Assembly: GCA_002281555.1 (NCBI GenBank)
Contig: NCGJ01000008.1
Coordinates: 1-64,000, forward strand
DNA: 64,000 bases
From: Hydrogenophilales bacterium 28-61-23
GTDB lineage: Bacteria > Pseudomonadota > Gammaproteobacteria > Burkholderiales > Thiobacillaceae
Reading direction: 5' to 3'
Part shown: one piece after another, positions 19,916-28,122 of the stretch
Numbering within the stretch: the stretch's first letter is position 1
Layout: each line of letters begins with the position of its first letter
Notes under the pieces: model-generated
What the model saw: only the letters and a program-made list of their open reading frames with translations
Told to the model about the DNA's origin: nothing
The model's database searches: none
Position numbers and translations under genes: made by a program

Positions 19916-20755
19916 TTATGCGGCTTGGCGCTTGCTGCTCATCGGTGTGACCGCGACTTTCTCGCCTTCCAGATAAATCTGGCAGAACTTGCCGCGTAAC
20001 GTGTCAGGTATGCCTTCATCGAACACCTGGAACAAGCCGGCGATGGCGACCAGTTCGGCTTCCATGCTTTGTACGTAAATGCGCGCCGCCGTGTTGCCGC
20101 GCGCGCCGGCCAGGGCGCGGCCGCGCAACGGCGCGTAGATGTGGATGTCGCCATCGGCGATCAATTCCGCGCCGGCATTGACGATGGCCAGCACGACCAG
20201 ATTGGCGCCTTCGGCATAGATGCGCTGACCGGTGCGCACCGGTTTGTCGATGATCAGGGTGGGGCGGGCTTCCAGCGGGGCGGGGGGCTCGGGCCGGGCC
20301 GGTTCGGCGTCGCTTTCCAGCCCGGGCAGGTCGGGTTGCGCCGGGCCGCGCGCTTCTGGCGTTGGCTCGGGCGCTGTTGCCAAAACCGGTTCCGGGGCCG
20401 CTTCCACAACCGGCGCCGGCCGCGCCGGGGTTTCCGGGATCACGCCCAGTCCCGCTTTCGCCGCCGCTTCCTGCTGCGCCGCGGAGCCGCCGATGACGCC
20501 GGCGGCCTGCATGCGGTGGCCGCGCATGAAATCGAGCAGATTGGAGAAATCGAGCGTGGCATCGGCTTCGGCCAGATCGCCCAGTCCCAGCATGATCGGC
20601 GTGTGGGAGAAGAAATCCGGCATTTGTTTGATGCGGGTTGCAAGCTGCGCCTTGAAACGATCCATGTCCGGGGTTTTTAGGTGCAGGATCAGTACCGGCA
20701 GGTTGGCGTTCTTGATCTTGAAGGCGGGTTCTTCGCGCGGCATGGCGTCAGGCAT
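19916..20755 (-). CDS. minC: Septum site-determining protein MinC
   Basis: 279 residues. The N-terminal FtsZ-inhibiting domain spans about residues 10-105 (FKIKNANLPVLILHLKTPD); the C-terminal MinD-binding beta-helix spans about 165-270 (VRTGQRIYAEGANLVVLAIV, RGRALAGARGN). Between them is an unusually long Pro/Ala/Glu-rich linker. It overlaps the 3' end of the S24-like gene by 8 nt, so the S24 gene, minC, minD and minE may be co-transcribed. Confidence 0.95.
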   Translation of the reverse strand: MPDAMPREEPAFKIKNANLPVLILHLKTPDMDRFKAQLATRIKQMPDFFSHTPIMLGLGDLAEADATLDFSNLLDFMRGHRMQAAGVIGGSAAQQEAAAKAGLGVIPETPARPAPVVEAAPEPVLATAPEPTPEARGPAQPDLPGLESDAEPARPEPPAPLEARPTLIIDKPVRTGQRIYAEGANLVVLAIVNAGAELIADGDIHIYAPLRGRALAGARGNTAARIYVQSMEAELVAIAGLFQVFDEGIPDTLRGKFCQIYLEGEKVAVTPMSSKRQAA

Positions 20756-21134
20756 ACGCCTTCTGTTCCGAGCGTTTGCCCGGCTGTTTCTTCAGGATGA
20801 TGACGCCTTTGACCACGTCGAGACCGTCAATCGGGATATTGGGATAAACCGGGTTCAGCGGTTTCAGCATCCAGCCTTCCGCGTGCTGGATCAGTTGCCG
20901 GAAGATGTATTCCTCGTTGACGAAGGCGATGACGTAGGAACCGTCGCGGGCAACGCCTTCCGGTTCGATGACGATGATTTCGCCCTCGTTGAATTCCGGC
21001 AGCATCGAATCGCCCAGCACCATCAGCGCATAGGGTTCGCCGCTGGCGCAGGAAGAGGTTTCCGCATCCACTTGCGGCGGAGGTTCCGTCGAAGCGGCTG
21101 GGACGACGGGAATAGGGAAGGGTTTTTGACTCAT
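20748..21134 (-). CDS. S24/LexA-like peptidase-domain protein without DNA-binding domain
   Basis: 128 residues. ALMVLGDSMLPEFNEGEIIV is the S24 signature with the nucleophile Ser in GDSM. The second catalytic residue, normally Lys in a V-K-R-L context, appears as Arg in EEYIFRQL. There is no helix-turn-helix, so it is neither a repressor nor LexA. The gene abuts mutL and overlaps minC. Possible roles include a UmuD-like adaptor or a non-proteolytic fold. Confidence 0.75.
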   Translation of the reverse strand: MSQKPFPIPVVPAASTEPPPQVDAETSSCASGEPYALMVLGDSMLPEFNEGEIIVIEPEGVARDGSYVIAFVNEEYIFRQLIQHAEGWMLKPLNPVYPNIPIDGLDVVKGVIILKKQPGKRSEQKAYA

Positions 21135-23024
21135 TTACTTGCCTCGCATGAAGTGTTTGTCCAGATCGGCCAGGGTCAGCTGGAACCAGGTCGGCCTGCC
21201 GTGGTTGCATTGATCCGCGCGCTCGGTGGCTTCCATGTCGCGCAGCAGGGCGTTCATTTCCGGCAGTGTCAGCCGGCGATTGGCGCGCACCGCGCCGTGG
21301 CAGGCCAGCGTCGCCAGCAGTTGGTTGCGGTGTGCGGTCAGGGTTTGACTCGCGGCCTCGCTTATGCCGAATTCGCGCATGTCTTTCAACACCTCGCGCG
21401 CCAGGGTTTCCGCGTCGGCGTCTTTCAGCATGCCCGGCAATGCGCGCACGGCGAGATGCGTCGGCGACACGGCGGCGATCTCGAAGCCCATGCCGGCGAG
21501 CGCCTCGCGGCCTTCTTCCGCCGCGCTTATTTCCAGCGCCGTGGCGGCGAAGACCAAAGGAATCAGCAGTGGCTGGCTGGACATCTGGCGGCTATCGAGC
21601 GCGCTTTTCAGGCGCTCGTACAGGATGCGTTCGTGCGCGGCGTGCATATCGACGACGATCAGGCCATGTGCGTTCTGCGCCAGCACGTAGATACCGGAGA
21701 GTTGCGCCAAGGCATAGCCGAGCGGCGGGGTGGTGGAAACGTCGGCTGGCCCTTCGACGGGCTCTGGGCGAACGGGATTGGGTGAGGTGTTGTGACCTAG
21801 CGCATCGCCGACCATCTGGTAATAGGCGGACGGTTCGTTGGCATGCAGGGGCATCTGGGCTTGCGACCAGGTCGCACCTGCCTGCTTCCTCTCCGCCCAC
21901 GGCCCCTCTCCCGCGCTGCCGCGCACCCCTCCCCTCGCAGGAAGGACGCCGGATTCGTAAGGCGGTAAAGCCGCCGACGACTCCGCTGCCCCGCTTGCGG
22001 GGGAGAGGGAGGCCGTTCCGGTCTGATCGCTCGCGGTGTTTCGTTCCTTGCCCAAAGCCCGTTCCAGCACACGCCGGACAAACTGGTGCACGCCGCGGCC
22101 ATCGCGGAAACGCACTTCGGTTTTGGCCGGATGCACGTTGACGTCGACGCCTTCCGGCGGCAGTTCGAGGAACAGTACATAGGCCGGATGGCGTTCGTGA
22201 TGCAGCACATCGCGATATGCCTCGCGGATGGCGTGATTGAGCAACTTGTCGCGCACGAAACGGCCGTTGACGAACAGGTATTGCGCATCGCGCCCGGCGC
22301 GCGAATAGGCCGGCAGGCCGGCCAAACCGAACAGGCGCAGCGGGCCGGCGGCTTCGTCCAGCGTGCGGGCGGCTTCGGCGAAGTCCTCGCCCAGCACCTC
22401 GAGAGCGCGCGCCTGCCAATCGGATACCACATAACGGCGGGCGACACGGCCGTTATGCGCCAGCGTGAACGTGCAACCGGGATGCGCCAACGCCAGGCGG
22501 CGCAGGGTTTCGTCGCAATGGCCGTATTCGGTGGCGGCGGTCTTCAGGAATTTGCGCCGCGCCGGCGTGTTGAAGAACAGGTCGCGCGCCTCGAGCACCG
22601 TGCCGCGACTCAACGCCGCCGGTTCGGCTTGTCCAAGCACGCCATCGAGCGCGACGATCTTCCAGGCATGTTGTTGCGCGGCGACTCGACTGCTCAGTTC
22701 GACCCGCGCGACCGACGCGATGCTGGCCAGCGCCTCGCCGCGAAAGCCCAGGCTGGCGACGCGTTCGAGCTCTTCCAGGCTGAAAATCTTGCTGGTGGCG
22801 TGCCGGGTCAACGCCAGCGGCAGCTCTTCCGGGGCGATGCCGGCACCGTCGTCGGCGACCCGGATCAGCTTGATGCCGCCTTCCTCCAGATCGATGCGGA
22901 TGTCGGCCGCGCCGGCATCGAGGCTGTTTTCCAGCACTTCCTTCAGCGCCGATGCCGGACGTTCGACCACCTCGCCAGCGGCGATTTGCGAGACCAACAG
23001 GTCGGGAAGGAGGCGGATGGCCAT
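21135..23024 (-). CDS. mutL: DNA mismatch repair protein MutL
   Basis: 629 residues. The GHKL ATPase motifs are intact (LENSLDAGAADIRID, DDGAGI, TSKIFSLEELERVASLGFRGEAL). The C-terminal domain holds DMHAAHERILYE, which fits the DxHA(x)2E(x)4E endonuclease motif, plus ACHGAVRAN and CNHGRPTW, so this looks like a nicking-type MutL, unlike the E. coli protein. The interdomain linker (about residues 330-440) carries two foreign repeat types (21750-21776 and 21903-22010). The start ATG at 23024 abuts a MITE-like element, which supplies the ribosome-binding region. Confidence 0.96.
   Translation of the reverse strand: MAIRLLPDLLVSQIAAGEVVERPASALKEVLENSLDAGAADIRIDLEEGGIKLIRVADDGAGIAPEELPLALTRHATSKIFSLEELERVASLGFRGEALASIASVARVELSSRVAAQQHAWKIVALDGVLGQAEPAALSRGTVLEARDLFFNTPARRKFLKTAATEYGHCDETLRRLALAHPGCTFTLAHNGRVARRYVVSDWQARALEVLGEDFAEAARTLDEAAGPLRLFGLAGLPAYSRAGRDAQYLFVNGRFVRDKLLNHAIREAYRDVLHHERHPAYVLFLELPPEGVDVNVHPAKTEVRFRDGRGVHQFVRRVLERALGKERNTASDQTGTASLSPASGAAESSAALPPYESGVLPARGGVRGSAGEGPWAERKQAGATWSQAQMPLHANEPSAYYQMVGDALGHNTSPNPVRPEPVEGPADVSTTPPLGYALAQLSGIYVLAQNAHGLIVVDMHAAHERILYERLKSALDSRQMSSQPLLIPLVFAATALEISAAEEGREALAGMGFEIAAVSPTHLAVRALPGMLKDADAETLAREVLKDMREFGISEAASQTLTAHRNQLLATLACHGAVRANRRLTLPEMNALLRDMEATERADQCNHGRPTWFQLTLADLDKHFMRGK
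21750..21776. repeat. RPEPVEG-type repeat in the mutL linker
   Basis: cccttcgacgggctctgggc and the following gaacggg form a close variant of the common proteobacterial repeat read as 'ccttcgacaggctcagggcgaacgg'. On the mutL strand it encodes PVRPEPVEG, the peptide by which this repeat is often recognised in proteins. It sits in the flexible linker and leaves the frame intact. Confidence 0.75.
21903..22010. repeat. Palindromic repeat cluster in the mutL linker
   Basis: Arms cccctctcccgc (21903-21914) and gcgggggagaggg (about 21997-22009) face each other across 80 bases that hold smaller dyads (ggcggtaaagccgcc at 21961-21975). The insert is translated as a Ser/Ala/Gly-rich stretch containing LSPASGAAES, close to SPASGRG in hsdR. 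The frame is kept. Confidence 0.6.
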
Positions 23025-23028
23025 TAAA

Positions 23029-23262
23029 CCTAGAAACCTCAGTTGAACGCGGCCGAGTGTGCGGTTTTCGAGCCGGCTGGCAAGGCGAGATGACGCAGCG
23101 GGCCGGGGCCCGCAAGGAGGAGCAACGCAGCCAGACGGCTCGAAAATCGTGCAATCGGCTGCGTAGCGGTCTCACCCAAATGGTGAACGTCATCGAAGGC
23201 TCTGAACGTAGAGTACATGCGGTCTCTCAAAGGTTGAGCAGCGGTCAACTGAGGTTTCTAGG
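23029..23262. mobile_element. MITE-like element with 18-bp terminal inverted repeats
   Basis: Perfect 18-base inverted ends: CCTAGAAACCTCAGTTGA at 23029-23046 and its complement at 23245-23262. They are flanked by an identical 5-base direct repeat TTAAA (23024-23028 and 23263-23267), the mark of a transposition target duplication. The 234-bp interior has further imperfect dyads (cggttttcgagccggctg against cagacggctcgaaaatcg) and no transposase; a 69-codon minus-strand frame inside looks non-functional. The parent insertion sequence family is not assigned. Confidence 0.82.
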
Positions 23263-23267
23263 TTAAA

Positions 23268-23565
23268 CGGTACTTGTGGCGACTTGAGCGGGCGCGAGCT
23301 TAGCGAGTGAAACAGAACGAGGAAAGCGCATGTTGTGTAAATCCGGCATACAGTCTGTTGGGCCTTGTCGCAATAAAGCGTCAATCGGCGGGGCCATGCG
23401 TCGATTAACACGGCGGTTGTTGGATCGGTCGCAATGAACATTTATTCTCATATGCTCTCGGTCAGTAGCTGAAATAATCCAATTCGAAGTGCTATTTATT
23501 GAGATCACGACGACTGTTTCGATCGTTGGTCCGCCAGATTATCTTTTTGTCCAAGGAGTCATTCT
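23268..23565. other. Non-coding stretch upstream of the DUF11 gene
   Basis: No convincing gene is seen. The second half becomes AT-richer and should hold the promoter of the DUF11 gene; an aaggag box lies shortly before its ATG. A short minus-strand frame here (23263-23508) has no recognisable protein character. Confidence 0.5.
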
Positions 23566-25257
23566 ATGCAACGCAAGCTCATCGCCACTTTCGTCAGCGC
23601 GCTTTTCAGCGTGGCTGTTACGCAGGTTCATGCCCAGTCCACCCCCTATTACAACCCCGCCAACGCGGCGAGCTCGTCTGGCGTCACATCGGGCGCGGAG
23701 TTGGTCAATACCATTGGGTGTCCGGGCAAAGGTATTCTGGATGCGGGCTGCGTGAATGGGGTGGTCGCCCAGCCCGCCCCGGCCGCCAAGCCGGTCACTC
23801 CCGCTCCCGCCAAGGTGGCTCCGGCTGCCGCGTCAGCGGCCAAGGCAGAGCCCGTCGTGGTTGCCAGCAAGCCCGCCGATACCGTGCTGTATCTGCCTAC
23901 CGGTGTGCGCGCAACCAGCGCGCTGATGATCGAACGCATGGCGCCCAAAGAAGTGGTTGCCGGCCAGCCGTTCAGCTACGACATCAAGGCGACCAATCTG
24001 ACCTCCAACAAGTTATCCGATGTCGAAGTGCAGGATATCTGCAGCAACAACTTCAAATTGCTGGGTTCAACGCCCGATGCCGAACGCCTTGGCAACAACC
24101 AGTTGCGCTGGAAGCTGGGCGAACTGAACGCGAACGAATCCCGCCTCATCAATGTCAACGGTGAGATCGCCGATGCCACCGGGGCGCAAAGCTGTCTGTC
24201 GGCCAACTACGATCAGGCTGCTTGCATGGCGTTCAATGTGGTCAAGCCGGAACTGAATCTGAAAACCAGCGCACCCGCCGAAGTCATGCGTTGCGACGCG
24301 ATTCCATTGACCTATACCGTCGCCAACACCGGAACCGGTGTCGCGCGCAATGCCGCCGTGACCCAGGTTCTGCCCGAGGGCGTCAGCCTGAAGAGCGGTC
24401 TGGACAAGATGGCCGCGGGCGATCTGGGCGCGGGCGCGAGCAAGGAATACCAAGCCTCCGTCATGGCCGCGAAGCCGGGTGTTTATTCCTTCAACCCGTC
24501 GGCGGTCGCCGAGCCCGGCATGCAAGCCAACGCCGTCGCCACCACGCGGGTGACCGAACCGGCGTTGCAGGTTGTGAAGAATGCCACCAATGCCGTGCTG
24601 CTCGGTCGTAACCTGGCTTACGACATCACCGTGACCAATACCGGCGATGCCGTCGCGCGCAACCTGAAGCTTGAAGAAACCCTGCCGGTGGCGTCCAAGG
24701 TCAACAGCGCTTCCGATAACGGCCGCGTCGAAGCGGGCGGCATCGTCTGGAATCTGGCCGATCTGGCGCCGAAACAGTCGCACACCGTCAAGGTCGATCT
24801 GCAACCGGGTTCCGTTGGCAACATCGATACCAGCGCCCGCGCGACCGCTTATTGCGCGGCCGATGCCAGCGCGCAAGGCAAGACGGCAATCATCGGCATT
24901 CCCGCCGTGTTGCTCGAAGTGGTCGATTTGACCGATCCGGTTGAAGTCGGCAAGTCCACCGTCTACGTCATCACCGCCACCAACCAGGGCACGGCGACCG
25001 ACATCAATGTGCGCATCGTGGCCGAGCTGGAAAAGGCGATGGAATTCGTTTCCGGCGATGGCGCGACCGCGATGGTCAATGGCGGCAACCGCATCGAGTT
25101 CGCCCCGTTGCCGAAACTGGAGCCGGGCGCCAAGGCCGAGTGGCGCGTGACCGCGAAGGCGCTTAGCCAGTCCGATCATCGCTTCACGGTGATCATGACC
25201 AGCGATGTGCGTCAGCGTCCCGTGATGGAAACTGAAGCGACCACGTTGTACAAGTAA
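23566..25257 (+). CDS. Secreted protein with DUF11-type repeats, OmcB-like
   Basis: 563 residues. A signal peptide (MQRKLIATFVSALFSVAVTQ, cut near VHAQ) is followed by an Ala/Pro/Lys-rich segment and four DUF11-like beta-sandwich repeats, each with a phrase such as PLTYTVANTGTGVARNAAV or LAYDITVTNTGDAVARNLKL. This arrangement recalls the large cysteine-rich outer-membrane protein OmcB of Chlamydia, but Cys are few here. A structural or surface-layer-associated role is a guess. It stands alone between the MITE and a strong terminator. Confidence 0.78.
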   Translation: MQRKLIATFVSALFSVAVTQVHAQSTPYYNPANAASSSGVTSGAELVNTIGCPGKGILDAGCVNGVVAQPAPAAKPVTPAPAKVAPAAASAAKAEPVVVASKPADTVLYLPTGVRATSALMIERMAPKEVVAGQPFSYDIKATNLTSNKLSDVEVQDICSNNFKLLGSTPDAERLGNNQLRWKLGELNANESRLINVNGEIADATGAQSCLSANYDQAACMAFNVVKPELNLKTSAPAEVMRCDAIPLTYTVANTGTGVARNAAVTQVLPEGVSLKSGLDKMAAGDLGAGASKEYQASVMAAKPGVYSFNPSAVAEPGMQANAVATTRVTEPALQVVKNATNAVLLGRNLAYDITVTNTGDAVARNLKLEETLPVASKVNSASDNGRVEAGGIVWNLADLAPKQSHTVKVDLQPGSVGNIDTSARATAYCAADASAQGKTAIIGIPAVLLEVVDLTDPVEVGKSTVYVITATNQGTATDINVRIVAELEKAMEFVSGDGATAMVNGGNRIEFAPLPKLEPGAKAEWRVTAKALSQSDHRFTVIMTSDVRQRPVMETEATTLYK

Positions 25258-25288
25258 TCGGCGCTCGCCTGGCTTGGGCCGGAAAAAA

Positions 25289-25313
25289 GCCTCGCCGAAG
25301 CGAGGCTTTTTTT
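25289..25313 (+). terminator. Rho-independent terminator after the DUF11 gene
   Basis: Perfect 7-bp stem gcctcgc/gcgaggc with a CGAA tetraloop, followed by seven T. It lies about 30 nt after the stop codon. Confidence 0.93.
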
Positions 25314-25543
25314 ATGCGTGCGCCCGGCAGGGCGCACTGGCATGAACCCCATCCTTTGGTAGACGAAAAACCGTGGCAACCTCACGCTCCGCCGCCAGCG
25401 AGTCGGACATCGGGTTTTCCAGTGGTCGACGCTAACCCGAACCTTGGACGGTCATGGCACTTGCTCGATTTTCGATGTGCATTCAATCTATCCGCCGCAA
25501 GGTGAATCCATTCCACTCCCCGCATTTTTTCAATGTCCATGCC

Positions 25544-26497
25544 ATGACCTCCTCTCTGCAAGAAGCCATTCAGCGCCAACGCCGCATTCTGGAAGGTTGG
25601 CTGGCGTCATCCCTGTCGATTCTGGCCGAGGGCTGTCGGGAATGCTGGCCCGACCGGCAGCGGATGGAGGCGCGTCTGGTGCTGGGCATGGAGGAACTGC
25701 CTTATTGCAAATACCTTTACGTGCTGGACGTGAAGGCCCGCCAATTGACCGCCAACGTGACCCGGGCTGGACTGCTGGAAGCGCATTTCGGCCGGGATCG
25801 GAGTGATCGCCCTTATCTGGAGGCGGCCCTGGCCGGGGCGGAGTTTTCGCTGTCCGAGTCCTATATCAGCCGCAATGCGCGCCGTCCGACGCTGACCGCG
25901 GTTCGGCGCATCGAGAACCAGTCCGGGGCATTGCTGGGTTATCTCGGCGCCGACTTCGATTTGCGTGAATTGCCGGCGACGCAGGCGCTATACCGGCAGC
26001 CGGAACAATGGCTGCAGATGAAGGGCGACCCCGCCATCCGGGCCGGCCTGTTTCATCAGGAACGGGTCGACAGCCTGCTCGATCTGCATATCGACAGCGT
26101 GCTGGCGATGATCGATGAGTTGATCACAGTCCACGGCGTGTTCAACGCCAAGCTGCATTTTTCAAGCTCGCGCGCGACCTTCTGGGTTATCGACGATCCG
26201 TTCCGCTATCGGCTGCACAACGGCGCCGATCTGACCGACGCCAATCTGTGCCTGGCCTATCCGCGCCACCCGTACCCGGCCGATGCTTCCATTCCGGCCG
26301 CGAAGGTGCGCGAGGTGCTGCAGTGTTTCCGCGCGCTGCGCTTCATGGATGAAACGCTTTATCTGCGTTCCGGCTCGCTGAATATCTTCAATGGCATGGT
26401 CAGCCTGACGTTTTCCTGCGACGGCTCGCACTACATGCCCTGGGACGAGTTTCTCGAAAAAAACCTGAGTTTCTGGGTCGGCGCGTCGAGCCGTTGA
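25544..26497 (+). CDS. Cytosolic PDC/Cache sensor-domain protein
   Basis: 317 residues from ATG 25544, no signal peptide or membrane helix. The first half resembles a PDC (PhoQ/DcuS/CitA-like) sensor fold: YLYVLDVKARQLTANVTRAG, FGRDRSDRPYLEAAL, SLSESYISRNARRPTLTAVR, GYLGADFDLRELP. The second half is unassigned, with no kinase, GGDEF or methyl-accepting output module. It is convergent with glgA (11 nt between the stops). A ligand-binding regulatory role is inferred. Confidence 0.72.
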   Translation: MTSSLQEAIQRQRRILEGWLASSLSILAEGCRECWPDRQRMEARLVLGMEELPYCKYLYVLDVKARQLTANVTRAGLLEAHFGRDRSDRPYLEAALAGAEFSLSESYISRNARRPTLTAVRRIENQSGALLGYLGADFDLRELPATQALYRQPEQWLQMKGDPAIRAGLFHQERVDSLLDLHIDSVLAMIDELITVHGVFNAKLHFSSSRATFWVIDDPFRYRLHNGADLTDANLCLAYPRHPYPADASIPAAKVREVLQCFRALRFMDETLYLRSGSLNIFNGMVSLTFSCDGSHYMPWDEFLEKNLSFWVGASSR

Positions 26498-26508
26498 TCC
26501 GGGGCGCT

Positions 26509-27960
26509 TCAATCCGGCTCGGGTAGCGGCTCTGGCAGCAATTCCCGATACAAAGCCTGGTAGGCGAGGGCGCTTTTCTCCCAACTGAAATCGCGGCTCA
26601 TGCCGGCTTGCATCAATTTCTTCCAGGCCGGCTTTTGCGCGTACAGGTCGAGCGCGCGTTCAACCGCCAGCCACAGGGCGTGCGGAGTCGGCTGGTAAAA
26701 GACGAAGCCGGTGACGCCATCCTCGACCGTGTCGCGCAGGCCGCCCGTGGCGTGGACGATGGGTAGGCTGCCGTAGCGCATGCTGTACATCTGATTCAGG
26801 CCGCAGGGTTCGAACAGCGAGGGCATCAAAAAGATGTCCGAGCCCGCCTCGATGCGGTGCGACAAGCTTTCGTTGTAGCCGATCTTGGCGGCGACCTGGC
26901 CTGGGTGGAGCTCGACCAGCGCGGTCACCGCGCTTTCAATGGATTTTTCCCCGGTGCCGAGAAATGCAATCTGGCCGCCCCGATCGATGATGCCATCGGC
27001 GACGGCGAGCACCAGATCGAGACCTTTCTGATGCGTCATGCGCGCGATCATGCCGAACAGCGGCGCATCGGCCAGCGGTTCCAGGCCAAGTTCTTCTTGC
27101 AGCTTGTGCTTGCAGGTTTTTTTTCCGCTCAGCGCGCGGGCGCTGAATTGACTCGGCAGATGCGGGTCGGCGCTCGGATTCCACTCGTCGGTATCGATGC
27201 CGTTGAGAATGCCGGAAAGCTGATTCTGGCGACTCGCCAGCAAGCCTTGCATGCCCATGCCCAGGTACGGCTGCTGGATTTCCAGGGCATAACTCGGCGA
27301 GACGGTGGTGATGTGGTTGGCGTAATACAGGCCCGCCTTCAGAAACGAGAGGTTGCCGTAATACTCGATACCCTCGATTGAAAAAGCGTGCGCCGGCAGA
27401 TTCAATTCAGTCACGGTTTCGGGCGGGAAGATGCCCTGGTAGGCCAGGTTGTGGACGGTGATCACGGCCGGCGTGGTACTCCCGGACAGGCGCAGATAAG
27501 CCGGCGCCAGGCCGGTTTGCCAATCGTTGCAATGCAGGATGTCCGGCCGCCAATCGAGCGGCGATTCGGCGCCGGCCAGCAGCGCGGCAACTTGGCTGAG
27601 CAGCGCGAATCGGTGTGCGTTGTCGGGGTAATCGAGCCCCTCGCTGTCCGAGTATGGGCCGCCGCCGCGCGCGAAGGCGCTGGGCGCATCGAGCACATAA
27701 AGCGGGGTTCCGGAACCCGGCATGCTGCTCAGGAGCAAACGGGCCGCGAGGGGTTTTCCCTTGGCATCGAGAAAGTGGTCGAAGCGGGCGACTTGTCGGG
27801 TGGCTTCCAGCTTGTACATGACGGCGGGGTAACCCGGGATCAGCACCCGGCAATCGATGCCGATTTTGCGCAGGGCGGCCGGCAATGCGCCGGAAACATC
27901 GGCCAGACCGCCGGTCTTGATCAGGGGCGCGGCCTCGGAGGTGGCGTACAGAACGTTCAT
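26509..27960 (-). CDS. glgA: Glycogen synthase (ADP-glucose)
   Basis: GT5 glycosyltransferase of 483 residues that extends alpha-1,4-glucan from ADP-glucose. The substrate-binding motif KTGGLADVSGALP lies at residues 15-27, and the late GT-B motif SLFEPCGLNQMYSMRYG supplies the catalytic and nucleotide-binding residues. Other glg genes are not in the window. Start MNVLYATSEAAPLIKTGG matches the family. Confidence 0.96.
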   Translation of the reverse strand: MNVLYATSEAAPLIKTGGLADVSGALPAALRKIGIDCRVLIPGYPAVMYKLEATRQVARFDHFLDAKGKPLAARLLLSSMPGSGTPLYVLDAPSAFARGGGPYSDSEGLDYPDNAHRFALLSQVAALLAGAESPLDWRPDILHCNDWQTGLAPAYLRLSGSTTPAVITVHNLAYQGIFPPETVTELNLPAHAFSIEGIEYYGNLSFLKAGLYYANHITTVSPSYALEIQQPYLGMGMQGLLASRQNQLSGILNGIDTDEWNPSADPHLPSQFSARALSGKKTCKHKLQEELGLEPLADAPLFGMIARMTHQKGLDLVLAVADGIIDRGGQIAFLGTGEKSIESAVTALVELHPGQVAAKIGYNESLSHRIEAGSDIFLMPSLFEPCGLNQMYSMRYGSLPIVHATGGLRDTVEDGVTGFVFYQPTPHALWLAVERALDLYAQKPAWKKLMQAGMSRDFSWEKSALAYQALYRELLPEPLPEPD

Positions 27961-28122
27961 GGCGGGTCGATTCGTTGATGATGGCTGGCCGGATTATCTT
28001 GCATTCTCCGATGCCTGATCTGAATTCCTGCACGGCTCTAAGGGTTACTGCGGCATGGGGTAGCCGCGCCGCGCATTTATTGGCGTAGGTCGGCAACCCT
28101 TTGCCGACGGTCGTGCTCGCGC

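Noticed and set aside
23039-23248. 69-codon minus-strand frame inside the MITE-like element
   Set aside because: It lies wholly within the repeat element and has no family, so it is more likely a by-product of the repeat than a gene.
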